Below, piece by piece: positions 43,326-52,173 of a DNA stretch of 64,000 nucleotides (position 1 is its first letter; each line of letters opens with the position of its first letter). The stretch covers positions 62,001-126,000 of the forward strand of contig DATGIL010000009.1 of NCBI GenBank assembly GCA_035295745.1, read 5' to 3'. The notes beneath the pieces were generated by a model. It was not told the origin of the DNA. It saw only the letters and a program-made list of their open reading frames with translations, and did not search any database. This DNA comes from JAIQFL01 sp035295745 (lineage in GTDB: Bacteria; Acidobacteriota; Terriglobia; Bryobacterales; Bryobacteraceae). The translations under genes were made by a program, and so were the position numbers.

Positions 43326-44765
43326 TTAGGACTTTTGATCGGTGGTGGTGGTGGTCTTATTGTCGACCTTTACCGTGGTCTCGTTCTTGATAGTCCGGAT
43401 CACCTGGTATGTTCCGGTAATGATCTGATCCCCGTCTTTCAAGCCGCTGGTCACCTCAATATCGGTAGCGCCGGTGATTCCCGTCTCTACCTTCTGAAAG
43501 ACCGCTTTATCGCCATTTACGACGAACACGCCGGTGATTTCTTCCTTCTTTGCCTTTTCCGCTGCCGGATCGAGCTTGGCAGGCGCCTGGGTGGACGCTG
43601 CGGAGGTCCCAGCCGGTTTCGCCTCGAGATCACCCTTCTGCCGGACGGTCAAAGCCTGAATCGGTATCGTTAAGGCGTTTTGACGGGTAGCTGTGGTTAT
43701 CTTTGCGGTGCAAGAAAGTCCCGGCCGAATCTCATCGGGGGGATTGTCCATGGCCACGACCACCTTGAAATCCTTGGCTTCCTGGCTGGAGATCGCGCTC
43801 TGGTTGGCAGCCACGCCGGTCGAACGCAGGATGGCGGTGTTGCCGATCTCGGTGACGTGCCCCTTGAAAGTCTTGTTCGGAATCGCGTCGATCGTAATGT
43901 CTACCGGCTGATCGAGCTTCACGTTGACGATGTCGGTTTCATCTACCTTGACTTCGGCCGTGATCAAGGACATGTCGGCGATCGTCATGATAAGCGTTCC
44001 GGCCTGGTTCTGAAGGCCCGGAACCACCGACTCTCCGACGCGTACGGGCAGGTTGGTGACGACCCCATCGAGAGGAGCGAAGGAACTGTGCTTTTCGAGA
44101 ACGTCCGCGACCATCGTCAACCCGGCCTTTGCCTGGGCAATGCGGCGCTGCATCGACGTCAGCGTAGCAGCCTGCTGCTCGCGCTGCGCGCGTGCCTGCG
44201 TGATGCGCGCTTCCGACTCGCGAAGGGTCGCCAATTGCGCCTGGTAGGTGGCCTGTTTCAACTCGAAATCCTGACGGGCCATCAGTTGCTCTTTGAAGAG
44301 CGACTCGGCGCGGTCGAGGTCGGCCTTCATGCGTGCCGCGTCCGCCTTGTCCTTGTCGAGTGCGGCTTCCATCGTCTTCAGATTCTCGTCGGCTGCTTTG
44401 AGGCCGGCTTCCGACGCGCTCGAATCCGCTTCCGCCGAGGCTACGGTGGCTTCAGAGGATTTCACGTTGGCGGCGGGCTGCACATCCTCCAACTTCGCCA
44501 GCAGTTGGCCCTTGCGGACCCGGTCGCCTTCCTTCACCGGTAAGGAGGTAATGATGCCCCCCGCGTTGGCTCCGATGTTGATGTAATTCTTAGGCTTAAT
44601 TTCGCCGGATGCGGTCACCTGGCTGGTGAGAAGTTCCTGCCGCACCACTTTGCTCGTCTGCACCGTGACGATGCCCCGCTTGCTGTAGGCAGTGCTGGCG
44701 AAAACGCCGATCCCCAACACCAGTACCACCACAATGGCAATAATAACTTTCCACTTCGTCTTCAC
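43326..44765 (-). CDS. MacA/HlyD-type periplasmic membrane fusion protein
   Basis: 479 residues from a GTG at 44765 with GGGGGGAGG upstream. N-terminal anchor: KWKVIIAIVVVLVLGIGVFA. Then the biotinyl-lipoyl half, a long coiled coil (VASAEADSSASEAGLKAADENLKTMEAALD to the lower hairpin) and beta-barrel segments, and a closing MacA-like C-terminus (GTYQVIRTIKNE). An unusual Ala/Thr-rich insertion (GTSAASTQAPAK) lies near residue 385. It should bridge an inner-membrane ABC transporter to an outer-membrane channel; partner ATPase gene follows 18 bases downstream. Confidence 0.92.
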   Translation of the reverse strand: MKTKWKVIIAIVVVLVLGIGVFASTAYSKRGIVTVQTSKVVRQELLTSQVTASGEIKPKNYINIGANAGGIITSLPVKEGDRVRKGQLLAKLEDVQPAANVKSSEATVASAEADSSASEAGLKAADENLKTMEAALDKDKADAARMKADLDRAESLFKEQLMARQDFELKQATYQAQLATLRESEARITQARAQREQQAATLTSMQRRIAQAKAGLTMVADVLEKHSSFAPLDGVVTNLPVRVGESVVPGLQNQAGTLIMTIADMSLITAEVKVDETDIVNVKLDQPVDITIDAIPNKTFKGHVTEIGNTAILRSTGVAANQSAISSQEAKDFKVVVAMDNPPDEIRPGLSCTAKITTATRQNALTIPIQALTVRQKGDLEAKPAGTSAASTQAPAKLDPAAEKAKKEEITGVFVVNGDKAVFQKVETGITGATDIEVTSGLKDGDQIITGTYQVIRTIKNETTVKVDNKTTTTTDQKS

Positions 44766-45093
44766 GACGCAAAACCTCCCCCCAGAGAATTCACCTGTAA
44801 TAGACGCCGATTGGTGGCTGGGAGTTCAATCCTTATTTTACACCTCGAACTCCGTTGATTGCGGGAAGCGTCCTAAAGATAGACGCGTGCAGGATGTTGA
44901 AATTAGCGGTCGAAGTCAAAGCTGTAGGATTCAGTGAGAAACCCGGTCGTGAACAGGGCCAGGAAACCTAACTGTCAGCCAGCCTTTGGCTCCGGCCGAC
45001 TTGGACTGATTCACAATCCGTTTGGCTCGACGTCCCCTTCCAATGCCAGCCGGATCGTCCAAGTCCTACCAAGCGGGGTGGCCGGTCGTCAAT
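44766..45093. other. Intergenic region between the efflux genes and the accA pair
   Basis: 328 bases without a supportable gene. It lies upstream of the leftward efflux operon and downstream of the accA pair, so the efflux promoter must be here; AGGTTT-type ribosome-binding DNA ends it on the left. No clear terminator for the accA pair is visible; AT-rich DNA at 44820-44850 is the only candidate. Confidence 0.3.
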
Positions 45094-45360
45094 CTACGGC
45101 TGCCAGTTGACCGATTCAGGCGCTGTATTTTCGCATTGGTTGGTCTCGGTAACTCCGCCGGAGAGCTGTGCACAGGCTTGCGAAACGGCAGTTCGGAGGG
45201 CGTTCTCGCGAGTTCTGGCCGAAGCGCGGCGGCAATCGCGCTGCCCCTTGAATACCATGCAGACTTCGCAGCTCACTCGCTCGCCGCCCATGCTCGAATA
45301 AATCACAAATCCGACCACGAGCACGCAGAACGCGATGGCAATCCACACCGTCTTCTTCAC
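45094..45360 (-). CDS. Small membrane-anchored Cys-containing protein after accA
   Basis: 88 residues. Its ATG overlaps the accA stop by four bases, so it is translationally coupled. One N-terminal membrane helix (VWIAIAFCVLVVGFVIYSS), then a periplasmic domain with CEVCMVFKGQRDC, ACAQLSGGVTET and a late Cys in NQCENT. Four cysteines suggest disulfides or metal binding. The family is not named to my knowledge; it recurs in acidobacterial genomes in the same place, which is recollection rather than evidence here. Confidence 0.7.
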   Translation of the reverse strand: MKKTVWIAIAFCVLVVGFVIYSSMGGERVSCEVCMVFKGQRDCRRASARTRENALRTAVSQACAQLSGGVTETNQCENTAPESVNWQP

Positions 45361-46202
45361 GCGAAAAAATTCCCCATCTTGCGAAATTTGGCGTAGCGGT
45401 GTGCCACTAACTCGTCTCCCGTCATTCCCTTCAATTCATCCAGGCGGCGGATCAATTCCTGTTTCAGGAACTCCGCAGCCGCGGCGGGGTCCTCTTGTGC
45501 GCCGCCCGGCGGCTCGGGCACGATTCCGTCAATCAGGCCGAGTGAATGCAGATCCTCAGCGGCCAGACGCAGCGCTGCCGCGGCCTGCTCAGCCTTGCCC
45601 GAATCGCGATAAATAATCGACGCGCAGCTTTCCGGCGAAATCACCGAGTACACGGAGTTTTCCAGCATGAGCACGGTATTCCCGACCCCTAAGGCGAGCG
45701 CGCCGCCGCTACCGCCCTCTCCAATACAGACCACCACTACCGGCACGGGTAAGCGCGACATCTCCCGCAGATTCCGGGCGATGGCCTCCGCCTGGCCGCG
45801 CTCCTCGGCGTCGATCCCGGGGTACGCGCCGGGCGTGTCCAGGAGCGTCACGATGGGCCTTCCGAATTTAGCCGCCAATTGCATGGCGCGCAGGGCCTTG
45901 CGATAGCCTTCCGGCTTCGGCATCCCAAAATTGCGAAAGAGCTTCTGTTTGGTATCGCGGCCCTTCTGCTCGGCAACCCACATCACGGGGCGTCCCTCGA
46001 ACTGTCCCAGACCCGCCACAATGGCCGGATCGTCGGCGAAGTTGCGGTCGCCATGAATTTCCTGAAAATCCGTCACCAACCTTTGGATATAATCCAGGGA
46101 ATGGGGGCGCTTTGGATGGCGGGCGAGCATAACCCGGCGCCACGAAGGATTATCTTCGGCGGCGGGCTCGGTCGAACCCTCTGCGTTTACGTCGGATTCC
46201 AT
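45357..46202 (-). CDS. accA: Acetyl-CoA carboxylase carboxyltransferase subunit alpha
   Basis: 281 residues. Strong AccA landmarks: LARHPKRPHSLDYI, QKGRDTKQKLFRNFGMPKPEGYRKALR, DTPGAYPGIDAEERGQAEAIARNLREMSRL, GEGGSGGALALGVGN, SVISPESCASI. The N-terminal coiled-coil segment of E. coli AccA (about 50 residues) is shortened to a Glu-rich leader, otherwise normal. It carries the carboxyl group from biotin to acetyl-CoA together with AccD, whose gene is not in the window. Coupled to the small membrane protein downstream. Confidence 0.95.
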   Translation of the reverse strand: MESDVNAEGSTEPAAEDNPSWRRVMLARHPKRPHSLDYIQRLVTDFQEIHGDRNFADDPAIVAGLGQFEGRPVMWVAEQKGRDTKQKLFRNFGMPKPEGYRKALRAMQLAAKFGRPIVTLLDTPGAYPGIDAEERGQAEAIARNLREMSRLPVPVVVVCIGEGGSGGALALGVGNTVLMLENSVYSVISPESCASIIYRDSGKAEQAAAALRLAAEDLHSLGLIDGIVPEPPGGAQEDPAAAAEFLKQELIRRLDELKGMTGDELVAHRYAKFRKMGNFFA

Positions 46203-46380
46203 TCAACACATCTTATCAGTGCCACGGGTATTGAGCGGCGATGGAACGCCGGGCGTTCGGAAGAACCCGGCGAGAACTCTCGATCCAAGGTCAAAGGTTG
46301 TGAATCGAACGCTTGGAGCGGCTGCCCATCTTGTTATTTCCCAAGGGGGAACCGAAACTCAAAAAAGGAGGGGAAAGAAA

Positions 46381-46869
46381 ATGTGTGACTACTCGTTGAT
46401 GTGTGTACCGAACAGGTTGGCTCAGGAAGGTGAAGACCTGGTGGCCCATCGATTTCCCACCGGCTCGCTCGGGTTGGCGTCACCTGCGGATTTGAAACGT
46501 GTCGCGACCCCGCCTGTTGCGCAACGTAGTTGGTGGAATGCAGTGAAGGAGTTTTTCAATCCTGCGCACGTTCCACCCGTACCGGCCGTCTGCATCCCAC
46601 CCGGCTCGCGTTTGGAATTGCAGGATATTCCAACACGCTTACAGCGCGATCTGGGGTTAAGCGCGGTCGAAATGGTAACTTTCACTCAGATCTCTTCAGC
46701 CGCCAACAGCTATCGCGATGCGGTTCGGTTTTCGAACGGCCGTGAAGTGAGGCTCCAGGAGCTCCGGGAAGGGCAGCGAGTGAAGGTGCTCGATTTGAGC
46801 ATGGCAGAGGAACTCGATATCGAGAAGCTGCGCGAAGAGATCGCCGAGGTCTCCTACCGCGGCCGATGA
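46381..46869 (+). CDS. Conserved hypothetical protein beginning MCDYSL
   Basis: 162 residues from ATG 46381, preceded by AGGAGGGG and a purine run; a longer frame upstream lacks a ribosome-binding site. It opens MCDYSLMCVPNRLAQEGEDL and contains HRFPTGSLGLAS and CIPPGSRLELQDIP, a pattern I recognise from conserved hypothetical proteins of Acidobacteria and alphaproteobacteria, without known function. No signal peptide or membrane segment. Divergent from accA. Confidence 0.75.
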   Translation: MCDYSLMCVPNRLAQEGEDLVAHRFPTGSLGLASPADLKRVATPPVAQRSWWNAVKEFFNPAHVPPVPAVCIPPGSRLELQDIPTRLQRDLGLSAVEMVTFTQISSAANSYRDAVRFSNGREVRLQELREGQRVKVLDLSMAEELDIEKLREEIAEVSYRGR

Positions 46870-46961
46870 ACATTAAAGGGACAGGAACGGCCGGCAGGCG
46901 CGGCCAGATTGGGCCTGAAGAGGCTTTAGCAGACGCGTACTAACTCTGAATTCGCGCCATC

Positions 46962-48197
46962 ATGAAGATCGCCAGCGTCCGAGCCTACCTGCTGTCCTTT
47001 CCCTTTCCGGAACCCATACGGCTGCCGTTCTACGGTGGCGAACGATCGATCGTCAAACGCGATGCGATGTTCGTCCGCGTCGACACAGACAACGGGCTAG
47101 TCGGATACGCACCAGGGCCAGGCAGCGAGTTGGCCTTGCGGGCGATCCAAAATTCGATTGCTCCCTTCCTGACAGACCGCGTTCTGGCGGATCCTGACGC
47201 TTTGCGTGTCCAGTTCCTCGAAGGTCCGGGAACGGACCCCGAACTGGCCAAGATGTATTGCTGCGTAGAGATCGCGCTATACGACATCGCCGGCAAGGCG
47301 CGCGGCTTGCCGGTGTCGGAGTTGCTAGGCGGACGCGTGCGCGACAGCATTCGCGTGTACGGCAGCGCCGGCATGTACATGCCCCCGGAGGCTTACGCAG
47401 AAGAGGCGGCCGCGATTGCGGATTTGGGGTTTCGCGCTTACAAGATGCGGCCGGCCCTCGGGCCCGAACGCGACTTGGAGGCCGTGCGCCTGATGCGGCG
47501 GGCCGTGGGGCCGGACGTCGACCTTATGGTGGATGCCCACACCTGGTGGCGGATGGGGGACCGGAGCTACAGCCAGTCGACCGTGGAGCAGATGGCCACC
47601 TCGATGGCGGAATACAGCATCGCCTGGCTGGAAGAGCCCATGCCGCCAGACGATCACACCGGCTATTTGCGGCTCAAAGAGAAGGACATCGTTCCGCTCG
47701 CCAGTGGCGAGCACGAACCGAATGAAGAAGGGTACCTCGACCTGATCCTGACAGAGGCCGTCGATTACGTGCAGATGGACGTCTGCTGTCAAGGCGGCTA
47801 CAGCCAAGGCCGGCGTATCCTCTCGGAAATCGCCCGGCATGGGCTGGGTTTTGCGTTTCACAGTTGGGGGACTGCTCTGGAGTTGGTTGCCGCCGCGCAT
47901 CTGGGGATCTGCTGGCCCGGATACGTTTGCGAATGGCTCGAATATCCCTGCTACTCCTCTGCGGGTCGCGCGGGCATGTACCCGTTTCCGCTGGCGGGGG
48001 AGATTCTGAAGGAGCCGCTCGAGCTGAGCGACGGGAATTTGATCGTGTCACGGAAAGAAGGGCTGGGTGTGGCTGTTGACGAGTCCGTGGTGGATCGGTA
48101 TCCGTGGATCCCTGGTCCGTGGTCGTACTTCCGCACCGACTCGCCCGCGGAGACCCGTGCGGTCACGTCGGATCACAGCGTGAAGTGGGAGAAATAA
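46962..48197 (+). CDS. Enolase-superfamily (mandelate racemase/muconate lactonizing-type) sugar-acid dehydratase
   Basis: 411 residues. The active-site set reads: YKMRP at the lysine position, DAHTWW (metal Asp), WLEEPMPPDD (metal Glu), SGEHEPNE (metal Glu), and a late His in AFHSWGTALEL. This His as catalytic base fits acid-sugar dehydratases rather than muconate cycloisomerases. It would convert an aldonate to a 2-keto-3-deoxy acid, the substrate for FAH dehydratases like the one at 36328-37173, 10 kb away. The exact sugar is not deducible. Confidence 0.85.
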   Translation: MKIASVRAYLLSFPFPEPIRLPFYGGERSIVKRDAMFVRVDTDNGLVGYAPGPGSELALRAIQNSIAPFLTDRVLADPDALRVQFLEGPGTDPELAKMYCCVEIALYDIAGKARGLPVSELLGGRVRDSIRVYGSAGMYMPPEAYAEEAAAIADLGFRAYKMRPALGPERDLEAVRLMRRAVGPDVDLMVDAHTWWRMGDRSYSQSTVEQMATSMAEYSIAWLEEPMPPDDHTGYLRLKEKDIVPLASGEHEPNEEGYLDLILTEAVDYVQMDVCCQGGYSQGRRILSEIARHGLGFAFHSWGTALELVAAAHLGICWPGYVCEWLEYPCYSSAGRAGMYPFPLAGEILKEPLELSDGNLIVSRKEGLGVAVDESVVDRYPWIPGPWSYFRTDSPAETRAVTSDHSVKWEK

Positions 48198-48198
48198 A

Positions 48199-48340
48199 GT
48201 GGCGCAGACACTCCTTGTCTGCCGTCTCGACACTTTTGTCGAGACATTTCGAGTGCTCACTAAACTCACGCGTCGGGATCCGCTACCCAAGGCGTCGAAT
48301 GACAAGAGTGTGTGAGGCAAAACAGAAGTGTTTGCGCCAC
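48199..48340. repeat. Short element with terminal inverted repeats (copy 1)
   Basis: Outer ends GTGGCGCAGACACTC and GAAGTGTTTGCGCCAC are complementary with few mismatches, and the arms continue inward (CTTGTCTGCC against GGCAAAACAG, GTCTCGACA/TCGAATGAC). Total 142 bases. A second copy lies at 60370-60510. Neither codes for protein. Likely a MITE/REP-like element able to form a long hairpin, here between two convergent genes. Confidence 0.75.
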
Positions 48341-48348
48341 GTGCGCCA

Positions 48349-49059
48349 CTAGCGGCGCACACGTTTCGCAATCGCGGCGAATTCGTTCATCATGCCTTCA
48401 CGGGCTTGCTTGAAAGCCTTCGCGTCAGGCTTGCCTGATTTTAGATAATCCAGCACCATCGACTCCGCGGACGCCAGTTCGGCGGCAACTTGCGGCAGAT
48501 CCGCGGCGATCTCAAGCGGAATCGTCGTTACGCCATTCACATCCGCGTGGAGCAGATCTCCGGATTGGATGGTCAGACCGCCCACACGCACCGTGCAGCC
48601 CAGATCGACGATGTGGCTCCAGCCATGCGAGCAGATTGCGCCATTGCTGAAAGCCGCAAAGCCGATACGCCTCACCTGATCGAGATCGCGCGCCGCTCCG
48701 CTGGTGATGAGACCAGAGGCGCCGAATGCCTGATAGGTGGTGCACATAATCTCTCCGAAGGTAGCGGCGACCGGAGGATCGTCGAGGTCCTGGAAAACAA
48801 CGATAGGTGCGCCCGGCAGTTCTGAGAATCGCGAGACCTGCTCGTCGAGCGAGCCGTAGACGTCGCCCGAGCGGCGAGGTAGAGCGCAGCGCATGGTGGC
48901 CGTCGATGCGTAACCCACGATGGGAGGCATCTCGGGGAAACAGGCGCGAATCCGCCCATCGGTGTAACCTTCATGGCGCGGGCGAACTGAGAACAGTTCG
49001 ATCGCGTTCGAAATCGTAGGGGTGTCGTACTGTGCGAGAAGTTTCAGGTCAATGGCCAT
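48349..49059 (-). CDS. RraA-like / 4-hydroxy-4-methyl-2-oxoglutarate aldolase family protein
   Basis: 236 residues. It contains TTYQAFGASGLITSGAARDLDQVRRIG with the family's G-x3-R-D motif, GGLTIQSGDLLHADVNGV and the conserved Pro-Leu end of the domain. RraA-fold proteins cover RNase E inhibitors and HMG/CHA-type class II aldolases; lying beside an enolase-superfamily sugar-acid dehydratase, an aldolase acting on keto acids is more likely. The C-terminal 40 residues form extra helices (ASAESMVLDYLKSG, DAKAFKQAREG). Confidence 0.85.
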   Translation of the reverse strand: MAIDLKLLAQYDTPTISNAIELFSVRPRHEGYTDGRIRACFPEMPPIVGYASTATMRCALPRRSGDVYGSLDEQVSRFSELPGAPIVVFQDLDDPPVAATFGEIMCTTYQAFGASGLITSGAARDLDQVRRIGFAAFSNGAICSHGWSHIVDLGCTVRVGGLTIQSGDLLHADVNGVTTIPLEIAADLPQVAAELASAESMVLDYLKSGKPDAKAFKQAREGMMNEFAAIAKRVRR

Positions 49060-49118
49060 GGATCGCCTATTTTAGCGACGTTCTCAAGAAGTCGCGAAAT
49101 CGTCCGATAAGTTCGGAC

Positions 49119-49358
49119 ATGCAGATCAGTGCAATCGCGCTCCAAGGTTTACATCAGGCGCAGTCCGAGGTGGAACAGGCAGGCGCACGAATCGCGTCGT
49201 TAGGAGCGGATAGCGGGCAGACGGGAGCGGTGGACTCGGCGAGCTTGAGCGACACCGCCGTCGCCCTGCTTGCCGGGAAAAATCAATTTGCGACCGATTT
49301 GAACTTGATTAAAGTGGGTGAGGAGGTGCACAAGCAGACTATTCATCTCCTGGCGTGA
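49119..49358 (+). CDS. Small FlgC/FlgG-like protein, function unknown
   Basis: 79 residues from ATG 49119. The C-terminal half (SDTAVALLAGKNQFATDLNLIKVGEEVHKQTIHLLA) resembles the end of flagellar rod/hook proteins, where the conserved Asn and hydrophobic pattern form the rod coiled coil, but the rest of a flagellar protein is missing and no flagellar genes are in the window. Could be a shortened paralogue. Overall call low; coding status supported by the family-like pattern rather than by a ribosome-binding site. Confidence 0.5.
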   Translation: MQISAIALQGLHQAQSEVEQAGARIASLGADSGQTGAVDSASLSDTAVALLAGKNQFATDLNLIKVGEEVHKQTIHLLA

Positions 49359-49455
49359 GGGATCGCCCCTAGGCGAAGTCGCGTAGTACTAGCGGCGAGA
49401 CGGTTCCTGGAACTCCGCGTGGTTTCCTGCGTCTATAGAAGCAGGAGGATGGGCT

Positions 49456-49668
49456 ATGAGCAGCGCAGGAGACCGATTACGACTCGGTGAGGCGATTCTG
49501 GCCCTGATCGAACAGAAACGCACCGAGACGGGTGACGAGTTTCTGGGAGCCGATATCGAGCGACTGATTCTCGACTCGCAAGTTCGCGACCTCGAAGCTG
49601 AGATTTTTGAGAATCCCGGAGCGATCGAGCCTTGGCTCGTGCGCCGTCGCCGCAACGGCATGAGTTGA
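49456..49668 (+). CDS. Small conserved-looking protein, function unknown
   Basis: 70 residues, with AGGAGG eight bases before the ATG. Charged and helical (RLRLGEAILALIEQKRTET, IERLILDSQVRDLEAEIF), ending in a basic tail RRRRNGMS. No signal or membrane segment. I do not recognise it. Upstream is the FlgC-like mini-gene on the same strand, 97 bases away. Confidence 0.6.
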   Translation: MSSAGDRLRLGEAILALIEQKRTETGDEFLGADIERLILDSQVRDLEAEIFENPGAIEPWLVRRRRNGMS

Positions 49669-49828
49669 AGCCTCCGCGCGTCGCTGCGTTCCAACCGCAC
49701 AGCGACGGAACATACCAAGCGTTTGTACTCGGTACCAACTCGATTTTCAACGCAAATCCTCTCAATGCTGACGCGCTGTTTGGCTGACCCAGCTATGCAG
49801 GTGCGTGACACGCTGGCACGAATGGGGA

Positions 49829-50034
49829 TCAGTCTGTCCTCGGCGACAGCTCTTCAGTGCGTAGCTTTTGTCTGAACACCGCCTCTGGAAAAATTTCTCG
49901 CTGGATGGTGACTCGCGGGAGCTGCTCCGGAATTCGATTACGGTTCGGTTCGATCTCGTCTTTCTGATGCCTCACCACGAACTTCGGGTCCCGGCGATCG
50001 AGCGCAATCTTACGCCAGCCGCCCAGTGATACAC
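49829..50034 (-). pseudogene. Fragment related to the antitoxin remnant at 52174
   Basis: On the minus strand a frame without a credible start reads WRKIALDRRDP...FVVRHQKDEIE, closely parallel to RRKIALDRPEE...LVVAHQKSEIE in the broken antitoxin at 52174-52598, with about 20 residues missing between the two blocks. DNA similarity supports this (GCGCTxGATCGCC and GCATCAGAAA near-matches at 50005-49995 and 49970-49960). It begins right at the stop of the DUF6745-like gene. The end of the frame (LRTEELSPRTD) has no family resemblance. Probably a decayed second copy. Confidence 0.45.
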
Positions 50035-51939
50035 CTAAAAGGTCAGGTTTCCCTGGCTCAGGAATTCGATTTCCTGTGGCCGTCGTCCTGCGCTCTCGAA
50101 TCCCGGAAAGCCACCCCATTCCAGTGCCAGCCGCAAGTAGTCGATAAAGAACAGCCCGTGGCGCTCGTTTTCTAGTAAGGCATCCATTCCAACGCACGGG
50201 AGCGTGATCGAATATGACCGATTGCCGGGTTGCGTCTGGCAGATCGCAGCTGGTGCGACCTCCGCCACAAAAGGACGTCCTTCGATTCCCACTTCCGGCG
50301 GAGAGGCGTCCCAGGCGCGCAGAACTTGTGAAAACGGTACGATTACGAGCGGGTCAGCGAGCAGGGTTCCGTCGCCTGGCGACAAGATGGGATGCTTTCC
50401 GGCGAGCGTTACAGAGCCGACAATTTCGTACCAGGCGCGTAATGAGAGGGGCAACGCTCCAGCATCTCTTTCCAGCCTTCTCAAATGTGCGCTTCTCTGC
50501 TCGGGAGGCATAAGGGGAGCGGGGCGCTCTGGGGTATTGTTCAGCCACAGATTCCAGCGCGCCACGTCAAACGGTATCACTTTGTCTGTTTCGCCCAGGT
50601 CCGTCTCGAACTCATATCCGATTTCGCGCAATCGCTGAATTATGGTGGCGATGTTCTGCCGCACGCGATCCATCGTGGCGTAGGCTACTGCCAGAGCGTC
50701 GGCAGCATATTGATCTTCCCGGACGCGGGCACCGATGGCGCCCAGTTCCTGCCAGACCTGCCGATGCTCGCCTGCCAGATACCGCTCGTAGTAAGGCAGG
50801 TGTCCATAGCCACGCAAAACCTCGATCTTCTTTTCCGCGCCTTCCGGCAGAGCCACCTGCAGCGGATTTCTCGGTTTGCGATGGGCTACCGGCCGGCGCT
50901 CGCTTTCATACTGCTCCATCCCGTAGATCTCAATCAGTGCCTGTCGCACCTTGGGATCCTCTTCCGCTCGGATCGCTGAGGCTTTGAGAGACTCCGGATG
51001 CCGAATCGCCTCCGGCGGTATCCACGAGCCATGCCACGCGAACAACTCCAATCCGTTGCGAGAGCTCACGGCGGGTCCGATATCGCTGTGGAGCCGGCCT
51101 TCGCTGTCGCGGCGCGCTTCCCGCGGCCGGTCGCAGAGGACGGCCGCATTTGCGAAAGCCCACCACGGACCGCAATGCTGCACGGTGCGGCAAAGGCCAT
51201 CGTAGACCGCGCTCGCCTGGTCTCCGCAGATGCTCAGAAGGCAGTCGTGCCGAAACAGGAGTGCCCATCGATAGTCGTCGTAGATCGGTGGCAGGTGCCC
51301 GATCCCGAAATGACCTGGAACGCCCGGGCCGGCAGCGCGCTCAATAATTCGCACGAGTTCGTAATGAGACGTGATGGCCCTGCGCCCGACTACCGCGGCA
51401 GCCTCCTCGATAACCTCGTAATCGCATGGCGGGTCGTACTGAGCGCTACGCAGAACGGCTTGCAGTCCGTCCTCGCGCGGCACAGCCACCATGAACCCGA
51501 TACCGAGGTGCTGCTTCGACTCGTAGCGGTTCTGGCTCTGCTTGGGACCGATCACCCGCCGTACCTGCTTCCAAGCGCGCAGCCCGAGCTGATGGCGGAT
51601 CCGGCGTTGAAGCTCCTCGCGGCGCTGCAGCGATTCGGGCGGCAGCATCCAGTTGGACTCGTCGTAACCAGAAAGCTGCTCGGTCACCAGCAAGGCCTCC
51701 ATCAGGTCGTCGCACCAGAGAAAAATCTTCGGTTCCGGCACGCCAGCGGCCCGATACGTGTACCGGACGCCTTCCTCGGCCTGCTCGCGATTCGCTGGGT
51801 TGGTGCTGAAAATCCAGTCCAGCCATCTGGTTTGAGCGGACTTCACTGCGGCGTCCTGTTGTGGCGTCAAGGAAGGCACCGTGTTGCATCCAATTCGGAT
51901 TACATCTCGATCGTACAATTGCGGTGCGGGACTGGCCAC
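50035..51939 (-). CDS. DUF6745-like protein
   Basis: 634 residues if started at ATG 51939; a GTG at 51879 (VPSLTPQQ) agrees better with where I expect such proteins to begin. N-terminal region: TRWLDWIFSTNPANREQAEEGVRYTYRAAGVPEPK. Central part: PREARRDSEGRLHSDIGPAV, FAWHGSWIPPEAIRHPESL, KVRQALIEIYG, which I recognise as the DUF6745 pattern. The C-terminus contains an SMI1-like stretch (LPLSLRAWYEIVG) and ends GGFPGFESAGRRPQEIEFLS, an ending usual in such proteins. Function unknown. The two antitoxin-like fragments flank it in the same orientation. Confidence 0.6.
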   Translation of the reverse strand: MASPAPQLYDRDVIRIGCNTVPSLTPQQDAAVKSAQTRWLDWIFSTNPANREQAEEGVRYTYRAAGVPEPKIFLWCDDLMEALLVTEQLSGYDESNWMLPPESLQRREELQRRIRHQLGLRAWKQVRRVIGPKQSQNRYESKQHLGIGFMVAVPREDGLQAVLRSAQYDPPCDYEVIEEAAAVVGRRAITSHYELVRIIERAAGPGVPGHFGIGHLPPIYDDYRWALLFRHDCLLSICGDQASAVYDGLCRTVQHCGPWWAFANAAVLCDRPREARRDSEGRLHSDIGPAVSSRNGLELFAWHGSWIPPEAIRHPESLKASAIRAEEDPKVRQALIEIYGMEQYESERRPVAHRKPRNPLQVALPEGAEKKIEVLRGYGHLPYYERYLAGEHRQVWQELGAIGARVREDQYAADALAVAYATMDRVRQNIATIIQRLREIGYEFETDLGETDKVIPFDVARWNLWLNNTPERPAPLMPPEQRSAHLRRLERDAGALPLSLRAWYEIVGSVTLAGKHPILSPGDGTLLADPLVIVPFSQVLRAWDASPPEVGIEGRPFVAEVAPAAICQTQPGNRSYSITLPCVGMDALLENERHGLFFIDYLRLALEWGGFPGFESAGRRPQEIEFLSQGNLTF

Positions 51940-51956
51940 CAGCGCTGGCGTACGAG

Positions 51957-52085
51957 CGGCCGCAGATGATTCGCTCCAAACTCGTCCCTCAGCCGTGCGT
52001 TGACCCGCTCACTCATGGTCCGGGTCTTATCGCGCTCCTGTTCCGCCCAGGCAAGTTCCGGCATTGGCGTCGTGGGAACCACCTT
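51957..52085 (-). mobile_element. Remnant of a DDE transposase C-terminus
   Basis: On the minus strand a short frame reads ELAWAEQERDKTRTMSERVNARLRDEFG, matching the region just before the end of IS1182/ISNCY-like transposases (usual form: ...ERxTVERVNARLKDEFGG). After GANHLRP the match breaks off, and nothing upstream in the frame resembles the rest of a transposase. No inverted repeats or target duplications are visible. An old insertion has decayed here next to the toxin/antitoxin remnants. Confidence 0.6.
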
Positions 52086-52173
52086 CGGTGATCGCGACGC
52101 GCTGCGCGGTTGTGTTTCGGGGCCGCGCTTTTGCAAGGCATAGCTCACTAGCGGACCGCCACGGGAGCCCAGC

